Positions 1 through 5,675 of a DNA stretch of 8,615 nt are shown here, in pieces. Origin of the DNA: Opacimonas sp040514355 (lineage in GTDB: Bacteria > Pseudomonadota > Gammaproteobacteria > Enterobacterales > Alteromonadaceae); NCBI GenBank assembly GCA_040514355.1, contig JBEVCF010000077.1:1-8615 (forward strand). Reading direction: 5' to 3'. A model generated the notes under the pieces. It was not told where the DNA came from and ran no database searches. It saw only the letters and a list, made by a program, of their open reading frames with translations. Numbering within the stretch: the first letter of the stretch is position 1; each line of letters starts with the position of its first letter. The position numbers and the translations under genes are program-made.

Positions 1-75
1 TTCGAACCCCCGGAAGGTTTGACCCTTCGCTTGATTTCAAGTCAAGTGCATTCAACCGGACTCTGCCAACTCTCC
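1..75 (-). tRNA. tRNA-Ser (anticodon UGA), 3' end cut off by the window edge
   Basis: Read on the minus strand from 75 down to 1, the sequence folds as a class II tRNA. The acceptor strand begins GGAGAG at 75. A D-arm with a GCA/TGC stem follows. The anticodon stem is CTTGA (46-42) with TCAAG (34-30), and its loop CTTGAAA carries anticodon UGA at 39-37. A long variable arm pairs GAAGG (28-24) with CCTTC (17-13). The T-arm starts with GGGGG and TTCGAA at the window edge. The long variable arm is the mark of tRNA-Ser and is the main element recognised by SerRS, whose gene lies about 2 kb away. The 3' half of the T-stem, the acceptor 3' strand and CCA lie outside the window, so acceptor pairing cannot be checked. 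The gene decodes UCA and, by wobble, other UCN codons. Confidence 0.95.
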
Positions 76-81
76 GTAAGT

Positions 82-117
82 GAGGCGCATATTAAAGAGG
101 TATGAGGGCTTTGTAAA
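82..117 (-). promoter_or_regulatory. sigma70 promoter of tRNA-Ser
   Basis: On the minus strand there is a -35 box TTTACA (117-112), a 17-base spacer and a -10 box TAATAT (94-89). Each box matches consensus at most positions. The discriminator after the -10 box is GC-rich (GCGCC), as is usual for stable-RNA promoters under stringent control. Transcription would start near 82, leaving a leader of about 7 bases before the mature 5' end at 75. Confidence 0.7.
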
Positions 118-217
118 GGATTAATTGCAAAAAAGGTTTTGATTGATGATAAAAAGAGCATGTTGCTTAAAATTTCCACGGCAGCCCCCCATCAGCCTCG
201 ATTTTTTATAAGTAGCA

Positions 218-246
218 CTTGAAATTGGAACAAAAGTCTATAAATT
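218..246 (+). promoter_or_regulatory. possible yccA promoter
   Basis: The sequence CTTGAAA (218-224) could serve as a -35 box. An AT-rich -10 region follows, either TAAATT at 241-246 (16-base spacer) or TATAAA at 239-244 (14-base spacer). The CTTGAA core also recalls the -35 element of sigma32 promoters, but no CCCAT-type -10 follows, so sigma factor use is open. It lies about 40 bases before the yccA start. Apart from this and the tRNA promoter, I see nothing recognisable in the intergenic stretch 118-217. Confidence 0.35.
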
Positions 247-285
247 TAGTCTTAGAAATGAATGTTAGATTCCTTGGAGGGAAAC

Positions 286-960
286 ATGAACAATACGAAC
301 TTTGAAAATTCTTTCAGTCGTTCACAACCGTCTGTCCTCGAGACAAACAAAGTATTGCGTAACACTTACATGTTATTAGCAATGACCATGGTATTCAGTG
401 CCGTATGTGCTGGTATTACGATGGCAATGGGAATTGGCCCAGGCGTATCACTCATGATGACCCTAGGTGCATTTGTTACTTTATTTATCTTACACAAAAA
501 AGCTGAGACCAGCGCAGGTTTGGCTTGGGTATTTGTATTTACGGGTTTAATGGGTGGTTCTTTAGGCTTTACTTTAAATGCGTATTTAGGTTTGGCTAAC
601 GGTCCAGAACTGATCATGCAAGCACTAGGTGGTACAGCGCTAATTTTCTTCGCATTATCCGCCTATGCCTTGACGTCTAAAAAAGACTTTAGCTTTTTGG
701 GTGGTTTTTTGATGATTGGTTTGGTGGTAGTTATTGTAGCCGCTATTGCAAATTTGTTCTTTGCTGTACCGGCGGTCAGTCTAGCCCTAAGCGCAGCCAT
801 CATCTTCATTATGTCTGGCCTAATCTTGTTTGATACTAGTCGTATCATCAACGGTGGCGAAACCAACTATATTCGTGCAACGGTTAGCTTGTACTTAAAC
901 ATCTACAACATTTTTGTGTCACTTCTCCACCTTTTAGGTGCGTTTGGTAGTGATGACTAA
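286..960 (+). CDS. yccA: YccA, Bax inhibitor-1 family inner-membrane protein
   Basis: This 224-residue protein matches E. coli YccA closely along its length. Shared stretches include KVLRNTY near residue 22, the ALGGTAL segment at 113-119, SFLGG at 136-140, and GGETNYIRATVSLY at 190-203. It is very hydrophobic, with about seven membrane segments between residue 27 and the C-terminus, and a hydrophilic N-terminal tail without signal peptide. E. coli YccA is a substrate and modulator of the membrane protease FtsH and protects SecY when the translocon jams. The same role here is inferred. Asp183 in the LFDTSRI segment is the conserved acidic residue of the family. The position of the second Asp of the calcium-leak members appears to be Asn205, as far as can be judged by eye. 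I chose the ATG at 286 because GGAGGG (276-281) sits just before it; the in-frame ATG at 262 has no ribosome binding site. A terminator follows the stop. Confidence 0.93.
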   Translation: MNNTNFENSFSRSQPSVLETNKVLRNTYMLLAMTMVFSAVCAGITMAMGIGPGVSLMMTLGAFVTLFILHKKAETSAGLAWVFVFTGLMGGSLGFTLNAYLGLANGPELIMQALGGTALIFFALSAYALTSKKDFSFLGGFLMIGLVVVIVAAIANLFFAVPAVSLALSAAIIFIMSGLILFDTSRIINGGETNYIRATVSLYLNIYNIFVSLLHLLGAFGSDD

Positions 961-978
961 GCTCTGATTTGTTATGAT

Positions 979-1006
979 AAACGCTCCTAATTTGGAGCGT
1001 TTTTTT
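979..1006 (+). terminator. intrinsic terminator of yccA, overlapping the tusD ribosome binding site
   Basis: A perfect 9-bp stem pairs 979-987 (AACGCTCC core) with 994-1002 around a 6-base loop, TAATTT. A run of seven T residues at 1000-1006 follows, a canonical rho-independent terminator 18 bases after the yccA stop. The 3' arm contains GGAG (994-997), the only Shine-Dalgarno candidate for the ATG at 1007, so the same bases appear to end yccA transcription and start tusD translation. Confidence 0.85.
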
Positions 1007-1309
1007 ATGTCTTGTTCGATACTTATTACAACCGCTATAGACCACAGCGCGTTAGCAGCATGTATTGCGCGAGTGGGTCATGCTAATATTGAGCAAGTAT
1101 TCTTTCACAGTGAAGGCTTAGACTGTGATTGGACCCAACTTAGTCATACCCTATCGACGCTCGCACATGATACTACCCTAGCCTATTGTGGTAGTGCACT
1201 TACGCAAAGAAACAGAAACGCTGACAATTTACCAAATTATATTGCACCTTTAGGGTTAACAGAGTTTTTCACTCGTGTTCATGTATCTTCTGATTTCATA
1301 CAACTATAA
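1007..1309 (+). CDS. tusD: TusD-like sulfurtransferase subunit (short DsrE-family protein)
   Basis: This protein has 100 residues against about 128 for E. coli TusD. Recognisable family features are the VFFHSEGL strand-turn at 31-38 (VFFYREGV in E. coli), the active-site segment LAYCGSALTQR at 58-68 with Cys61 in the place of catalytic Cys78, and a C-terminal LGLTEF stretch. The GPAYG-type loop after the first strand and part of the middle are missing, so it is a reduced version. In E. coli, TusD in the TusBCD complex takes persulfide sulfur from TusA and passes it to TusE for 2-thiolation of U34 in tRNA-Lys, -Glu and -Gln by MnmA. I chose the ATG at 1007 because it is preceded by GGAG at 994-997 and gives the usual start directly before the first beta strand. 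An ATG at 974 would add 11 residues lying in the terminator and lacks a ribosome binding site. Identity as TusD is by pattern and gene context; similarity is low. Confidence 0.72.
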   Translation: MSCSILITTAIDHSALAACIARVGHANIEQVFFHSEGLDCDWTQLSHTLSTLAHDTTLAYCGSALTQRNRNADNLPNYIAPLGLTEFFTRVHVSSDFIQL

Positions 1310-1326
1310 CCAGAAGTGGGAATCTT

Positions 1327-1659
1327 ATGGCTCATTTTATTATCACACTCACTGAAAAATGCTTGCGGCCACATGTATTTCATGATGCTTATGAATTTGC
1401 CGCAGCAGCTGGGAATGTTGCACACACAGTAGAACTGAGGATTGAACAAAGCGCATTTGCTCTTTTTCAAACTGACACTAGCATCGATCCCAACCCATAC
1501 AAAGCAATACAAGGTTTATATTTTTATGACGTAGAAGATATTTATATTTTACAAAACTCGCTAATACCTCAGCCAGAAAGTTTTGTGCTGCCTCCTAATG
1601 TACACATCGTTGCATCGTATCCAAGTGTAAAAGTGGATGCTATTGAAGTGAGCTTTTAA
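1327..1659 (+). CDS. tusC: TusC-like sulfur relay subunit (DsrF-like)
   Basis: This 110-residue protein is slightly shorter than E. coli TusC (119). The clearest family match is GLYFYDVEDIYILQNSL at 63-79, which corresponds to the LLGLYDIEQCWVCAASL region of TusC, and the ending DAIEVSF resembles the final beta strand DVILRF. The N-terminal half is weakly conserved, and the glycine-rich loop after strand one is not evident. TusC is a structural partner of TusB and TusD in the soluble heterohexamer that relays sulfur to TusE. It starts 17 bases after the tusD stop, with AGTGGG (1315-1320) as ribosome binding site, which supports cotranslation with tusD. Assignment rests on this motif, on size, and on position between tusD and tusE. 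Confidence 0.7.
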   Translation: MAHFIITLTEKCLRPHVFHDAYEFAAAAGNVAHTVELRIEQSAFALFQTDTSIDPNPYKAIQGLYFYDVEDIYILQNSLIPQPESFVLPPNVHIVASYPSVKVDAIEVSF

Positions 1660-1708
1660 GTATAACCTAAAATAATTATTTCTATCTGTTGAAGAACCAG
1701 GACACTCA

Positions 1709-2041
1709 ATGTCTTATATTTTAAACAATATCGAGTATGCGACCGATGAACACGGTTATTTGTTAGACCACACCCAATGGTCAGAAGCCTTAGCTGAACA
1801 TATCGCACAAGTGGAAGGTATCGAACTCAGTCCTGCCCATTGGCAAGTCATCCATTTTGTCCGAAATTTTCATGCGCAATATGATACCACACCGGCTATC
1901 CGTGCTTTGGTAAAAGCCCTAAAAGAACAGTTTGGTGAAGAAGTCGGTAACTCGCGCCATCTACAACGATTACTCCCGCAGGGGCCAGCAAAAATGGCGA
2001 GTAAGCTGGCAGGTCTCAAAAAACCTGCCAAATGTCTGTAA
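1709..2041 (+). CDS. tusE: TusE sulfur acceptor (DsrC family)
   Basis: This is a full-length 110-residue match to E. coli TusE. Conserved blocks include the GYL turn near 16-18, QWSEALAEHIA near 23-33, the LSPAHWQVIHFVRNF helix at 40-54, TTPAIRALVKAL near 60-71, and the GNSRHLQRLLPQGPAK region at 80-95. The penultimate residue Cys109 is the sulfur-carrying cysteine on the flexible C-terminal arm. The second cysteine of true DsrC proteins, about ten residues earlier, is absent, so this is the tRNA-thiolation type and not the dissimilatory sulfite reductase partner. TusE hands persulfide to MnmA for 2-thiouridine at U34. The gene follows tusC after 49 bases, a gap too small to hold tusB. A weak AGGA (1699-1702) serves as ribosome binding site. 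Its stop codon abuts that of serS. Confidence 0.93.
   Translation: MSYILNNIEYATDEHGYLLDHTQWSEALAEHIAQVEGIELSPAHWQVIHFVRNFHAQYDTTPAIRALVKALKEQFGEEVGNSRHLQRLLPQGPAKMASKLAGLKKPAKCL
2007..2030. terminator. perfect 8-bp inverted repeat in the tusE 3' end, possible two-way terminator
   Basis: TGGCAGGT (2007-2014) pairs perfectly with ACCTGCCA (2023-2030) around an 8-base loop, CTCAAAAA. It lies in the last codons of tusE and just beyond the serS stop, so both convergent transcripts would form it. No T-run follows directly on either strand, which makes it a poor canonical terminator. It could still slow polymerase or protect transcript 3' ends. It may also be coincidence, since it encodes the conserved AGLKKPAK tail of TusE. 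Confidence 0.3.
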
Positions 2042-3337
2042 TTATTCTGCTGAAATGTGACTCATCCCACCTAAATACGGTTGTAACACCGTCGGTATCG
2101 TCACGGAACCATCTGCTTGTTGGTAATTTTCTAAGATTGCTACCAGCGTGCGCCCCACTGCTAAGCCAGAGCCATTAAGAGTATGCACAAGTTCTGGTTT
2201 TTTGGCACCTTTAGCGCGATAACGCGCTTGCATACGACGCGCCTGAAAATCTAGCATATTTGAACAAGAAGAAATCTCTCGATACGTATTCTGAGCAGGT
2301 AACCAAACTTCCAAATCATATGTTTTACAGGCACCAAAACCCATATCACCTGTACACAACAACACTTTGCGATACGGTAGGTCTAGCGCTTGAAGGATGG
2401 CCTCGGCATGTCCTGTTAATTCTTCCAGTGCCGCAAAAGAATCCTCAGGTTTAACCACCTGTACTAATTCAACTTTATCAAATTGATGCTGACGGATCAG
2501 ACCGCGTGTGTCACGTCCATAACTGCCTGCTTCACTGCGAAAACACGGGGTATGTGCAGTCATTTTAAGGGGCAGTTGTGCTTCATCCAAAATAGTATCA
2601 CGGACAATATTTGTTAACGGCACCTCAGCGGTCGGGATCAACGACAGACCTTGTCCTTCCTCAGTCGCCGGTTGCGTGTGAAATAGATCTTCACCAAACT
2701 TAGGTAACTGTCCCGTACCGAATAACGAGTCGTGATTGACCAAATACGGTACATACACTTCGCTATATCCATGCGCACCGGTGTGTTGGTCAAGCATAAA
2801 CTGGGTCAGCGCACGATGTAATTTTGCTACTGGACCATGCATCACGACAAAGCGAGAACCAGTTAGCTTACTGGCTGTTTCAAAATCTAAGCCGTTGCTC
2901 AAGCCCGCAGCCACATCCACGTGATCCTTTACCTCAAAATCAAACTGACGAGGCGAACCAAAACGCGAAATTTCTTGGTTATCTGCCTCATCTGCACCAA
3001 GTGGTACAGATTCATCTGGTAAATTGGGAATACTGGCGGCAATCGCATCGATATCTTTTAACAGTGTATCTAATTCTACTTTTGCAGCATCTAATTGGTC
3101 ACCCAAATCGCTCACTTGTGCCAACAAAGGCGTAATATCCTCACCCGCTGCTTTAGCTTTACCAATCGACTTGGACCGAACATTGCGTTCATTTTGTAAT
3201 TCTTGGGTGCTTGTTTGCAAAATTTTGCGACGCGACTCGAGCTCTGAAATGTGCTCAACATCAAGTTGAAAACCACGACCAGCCAATCGCTCGGCTGTTT
3301 GTTCTAATTCATCGCGCAAGCGCTTTGGATCTAACAT
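2042..3337 (-). CDS. serS: seryl-tRNA synthetase
   Basis: This is a class II aminoacyl-tRNA synthetase of 431 residues (430 in E. coli) that charges tRNA-Ser with serine in the cytoplasm. It can also charge tRNA-Sec where selenocysteine is used. The N-terminal region, about residues 30-95, is the long helical arm that grips the tRNA variable loop and contains the ERNVRSKSIGKAKA segment. The catalytic domain follows, with motif 1 near YSEVYVPYLV (191-200), the TAEVPLTN serine-site segment (236-243), motif 2 around PCFRSEAGSYGRDTRGL (264-280), and motif 3 GLAVGRTLVAILEN (391-404). All key residues look intact. The ATG at 3337 gives the family's usual MLDPKRLR start, with AGAG four bases upstream. 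The gene starts 8 bases after crcB and is probably the last gene of the ftsK operon. Its stop abuts that of tusE on the other strand. Confidence 0.98.
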   Translation of the reverse strand: MLDPKRLRDELEQTAERLAGRGFQLDVEHISELESRRKILQTSTQELQNERNVRSKSIGKAKAAGEDITPLLAQVSDLGDQLDAAKVELDTLLKDIDAIAASIPNLPDESVPLGADEADNQEISRFGSPRQFDFEVKDHVDVAAGLSNGLDFETASKLTGSRFVVMHGPVAKLHRALTQFMLDQHTGAHGYSEVYVPYLVNHDSLFGTGQLPKFGEDLFHTQPATEEGQGLSLIPTAEVPLTNIVRDTILDEAQLPLKMTAHTPCFRSEAGSYGRDTRGLIRQHQFDKVELVQVVKPEDSFAALEELTGHAEAILQALDLPYRKVLLCTGDMGFGACKTYDLEVWLPAQNTYREISSCSNMLDFQARRMQARYRAKGAKKPELVHTLNGSGLAVGRTLVAILENYQQADGSVTIPTVLQPYLGGMSHISAE

Positions 3338-3345
3338 AAAACTCT

Positions 3346-3717
3346 TTATCCCTTAAATAATGAAAATGCAAACCAGGTACAAGCCGTGCATATTAATACG
3401 TTTGCCCCAATATTCAAAATAGCTTTTGTCCACTGCCCCAAATGGAGTAGCTGAACCGTGTCATAGGAAAACGTGGAAAACGTGGTCAGCGCACCTAATA
3501 AACCGACCGTCACGACCCCTTTGATGAGTGTTTCGTACTCCCCGCTGTAGGTGTGGAGATAGCCCATAACCGCACCGATCACACAAGAACCAAGGACATT
3601 GACAAGTAAAATACCGTAGGGAAAATCTTTGCCAAACCAAATGGTGCTCTGTTGTACCAAAAAATAACGCAGACACGCACCTAATGCACCACCTAACGCA
3701 ATATAAATATACATCAT
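3346..3717 (-). CDS. crcB: CrcB/Fluc fluoride channel
   Basis: This 123-residue inner-membrane protein has four predicted membrane segments, roughly residues 3-21, 35-56, 65-85 and 98-121. Fluc signatures are present: the GGALGACLRY start with conserved Arg17, Asn40 in the LLVNVLGS segment, and TTFSTF at 78-83 holding the pore phenylalanines Phe80 and Phe83. The family forms dual-topology dimers that export fluoride. A single gene encoding the whole channel fits the homodimeric type. The first ATG (3717) overlaps the rarA stop by four bases (ATGA). GGAG lies 8 bases upstream inside rarA, and the next codon is also ATG. Being translationally coupled inside a housekeeping operon, it has no room for its own fluoride riboswitch. 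Pseudomonas-type relatives also place crcB between rarA and serS, so the position is not a private insertion. Confidence 0.95.
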   Translation of the reverse strand: MMYIYIALGGALGACLRYFLVQQSTIWFGKDFPYGILLVNVLGSCVIGAVMGYLHTYSGEYETLIKGVVTVGLLGALTTFSTFSYDTVQLLHLGQWTKAILNIGANVLICTACTWFAFSLFKG

Positions 3718-5033
3718 GAAGCACTCTCCTTAGGGGTTGTGCCTGCCGCTTCGTTTACTTGCGCTAAAAACGCTTGTTTCTTCGCCAGGGTTTGTTCAAA
3801 TCCTCGATTGGTCGCTTGGTACAAACCCGGTTCTGCTAAACCCTCAGGCAAATAAGTCTGCCCTGCACTGACCGCATGCGCCTCATTATGAGAATAGCGG
3901 TAACCTTCCCCATGCCCCTGGGACTTGGCCAAACTGGTGGGTGCATTGCGCAAATGGTCTGGCACAGGTAACTCTGAGGTGTCTTGAGCGAGTTGTTTAG
4001 CTGCTTTAAATGCACGGTACAATGCATTACTCTTCGGTGCTAAAGCGCAGTATACACACGCCTCAGCCACTGCCCTTTCCCCTTCGGCCGCCCCGACCCG
4101 ATGATAGGTATCCCATGCGTTAAGACACACCGTTAAAGCTTTGGGATCCGCTAAACCAATATCTTCTGTGGCGATAGCTAATAAGCGACGCATAATAGGA
4201 GTGGGGTCACCCGTAGCTTGTGAAAAACGCGCGAACCAATACAGCGCACCATCAACACTTGAGCCCCTTACTGATTTGTGAAAAGCAGACAAATGATCAT
4301 AATAAATATCGCCTTGCAGATCAAAACTAGCTTGTTTTTGCCCCGCTGCTAACAGTATCTGTTCAGGCGTAATAATACCATCTTCTGCTAAAGACGACGC
4401 TAATTCAATATACAACAAGGCTTTGCGCGCATCCCCCGTAACCAATTGACACAATACGGTTAATGCATCTTCCGTTGCGGTTAGTCCGGCTTCAACACAC
4501 AGCGGATCGGTTTGCAGCGCATGGGTCACAATCGCAGTGAGATGGCTATCCGATAACGCTTTTAGAATGTACACGCGACAACGTGATAACAACGCATTAT
4601 TACAAGAAAAAGCGGGGTTTTCAGTGGTGGCTCCGATAAACGTGATCAATCCTGATTCGATATAGGGTAAAAACGCATCTTGTTGCGCTTTGTTAAAACG
4701 GTGCACCTCATCAACAAACACTATGGTGCTGGGGGTTTGTTGTGCCTGTAGCATTGCCTCACGGATGTCTTTGACACCACTAGTGACCGCAGACAAACGA
4801 ATGAATGGGGCATTGACTTCACGGGCTATCAATTCAGCTAATGTGGTTTTACCTGTTCCAGGTGGGCCCCATAGAATCATAGAATGACAACGTTTGGCTT
4901 GTAATAACTTGCCTAGAGGGGCAGTCGCAGCAGTTATGTGCTCCTGACCAATGTAGTGTGCTAAGGTTTGAGGACGCACTCTTGCCGCAAGTGGCATCGA
5001 TTCATCCGGTATAGCGTCAAACAAATCCGTCAT
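3714..5033 (-). CDS. rarA: RarA (MgsA) replication-associated recombination AAA+ ATPase
   Basis: This 439-residue protein (447 in E. coli) is a homotetrameric clamp-loader-like ATPase that acts at stalled replication forks and binds SSB and DNA ends. It is the bacterial relative of yeast Mgs1 and human WRNIP1. The AAA+ motifs are intact: Walker A GPPGTGKT (56-63), Walker B FVDE (106-109) followed by VHRF, sensor 1 GATTEN (134-139), and the arginine-finger segment SRCR (150-153). The C-terminal part carries the family's HKSVRGS, AIATEDIGLADP and HLRNAPT blocks. I chose the ATG at 5033, giving MTDLFDAIPDES, although the frame stays open to 5126, because family members start about 15-20 residues before the PLAARVRP motif (residues 14-21) and the longer start overlaps the conserved end of lolA. 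The start lies one base after the lolA stop (TAACATG), and no clear ribosome binding site is visible, which points to translational coupling. Confidence 0.95.
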   Translation of the reverse strand: MTDLFDAIPDESMPLAARVRPQTLAHYIGQEHITAATAPLGKLLQAKRCHSMILWGPPGTGKTTLAELIAREVNAPFIRLSAVTSGVKDIREAMLQAQQTPSTIVFVDEVHRFNKAQQDAFLPYIESGLITFIGATTENPAFSCNNALLSRCRVYILKALSDSHLTAIVTHALQTDPLCVEAGLTATEDALTVLCQLVTGDARKALLYIELASSLAEDGIITPEQILLAAGQKQASFDLQGDIYYDHLSAFHKSVRGSSVDGALYWFARFSQATGDPTPIMRRLLAIATEDIGLADPKALTVCLNAWDTYHRVGAAEGERAVAEACVYCALAPKSNALYRAFKAAKQLAQDTSELPVPDHLRNAPTSLAKSQGHGEGYRYSHNEAHAVSAGQTYLPEGLAEPGLYQATNRGFEQTLAKKQAFLAQVNEAAGTTPKESAS

Positions 5034-5034
5034 G

Positions 5035-5673
5035 TTAGAACGCAGTGGCGGGTATAGCACGCTGATCATCAATACTGTATCCGTCAGGGATCTCAATATC
5101 GAACACGTCGGATGCAACGGTTGCATTTATGGTTGGTGCTAAAAACACTAATTCACTGCGCTGATTTTGCGCGTCGGTAAACGTCATGCCAAGTAAACGA
5201 CCTGTCGCGAATGTTAGCGAGAGTTGAGTAATCTGTGCATTTGAAGCTTTGGGAACCACCGCGAAGGTGAGTGCATCGCCAAGCTTGCTGAGTGTAATGG
5301 AAAACTCATCCCAAGTATGTTGGTCATCGTTTAACAATAACAATAAGGGGTTGTTGGGTAACATTTGTGCGAGCGAAAAAATCGAGACTTGCTCCAAAAA
5401 AGGATCTATTAAATACACCTCTTCCCCTTTTGTGATAAGCTGCGTTTCATCAGGCGCAGTCACATGCCAAAACAGACGTTGTGGACGTTGTAAGGTCAAT
5501 GTGCCTTGTGCTTCTTGCAGCAATTCTTGTCCGTTGTAGACCTGCTGAGTGAAAGGCGAAGAAAACGACTTTATTTCACTCAACAGTACTTTTAACTGGG
5601 TATCAGCTGCCTTATCTTGTGCGTGAGCTGTAGATAAAAACAAACAACATAAATATAAAACAATTCGCAACAT
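5035..5673 (-). CDS. lolA: LolA periplasmic lipoprotein carrier
   Basis: This 212-residue protein has a typical signal peptide: a short charged start MLR, a hydrophobic core, and an AHA cleavage site after residue 18. The mature protein would carry outer-membrane lipoproteins across the periplasm from the LolCDE transporter to the receptor LolB. Family landmarks include SFSSPFTQQVY at 36-46, the RPQRLFWH segment at 63-70 with Arg63 in the place of the functionally important Arg43 of mature E. coli LolA, the aromatic/hydrophobic lining LIDPFLEQV at 88-96, and the terminal YSIDDQR. The ATG at 5673 lies two bases after the ftsK stop, with AAGGA about 6 bases upstream inside ftsK. It is followed directly by rarA, as in E. 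coli and Pseudomonas. It is slightly longer than E. coli LolA (203-204) because of a short extra C-terminal tail. Confidence 0.95.
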   Translation of the reverse strand: MLRIVLYLCCLFLSTAHAQDKAADTQLKVLLSEIKSFSSPFTQQVYNGQELLQEAQGTLTLQRPQRLFWHVTAPDETQLITKGEEVYLIDPFLEQVSIFSLAQMLPNNPLLLLLNDDQHTWDEFSITLSKLGDALTFAVVPKASNAQITQLSLTFATGRLLGMTFTDAQNQRSELVFLAPTINATVASDVFDIEIPDGYSIDDQRAIPATAF

Positions 5674-5675
5674 AC

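Noticed and set aside
974..1006. Upstream start for tusD at 974
   Set aside because: The 11 extra codons encode only the terminator hairpin and T-run, have no ribosome binding site, and would extend the protein ahead of the family's first beta strand.
1636..1708. Separate promoter for tusE in the tusC-tusE gap
   Set aside because: TTGAAG and TATAAC or TAAAAT occur, but spacings of 12 and 19 bases are poor, and AT-rich sequence makes chance matches likely.
5034..5126. 31-residue N-terminal extension of RarA
   Set aside because: It lies wholly within the 3' end of lolA in another frame, has no similarity to RarA family N-termini, and the ATG at 5033 gives the expected length.
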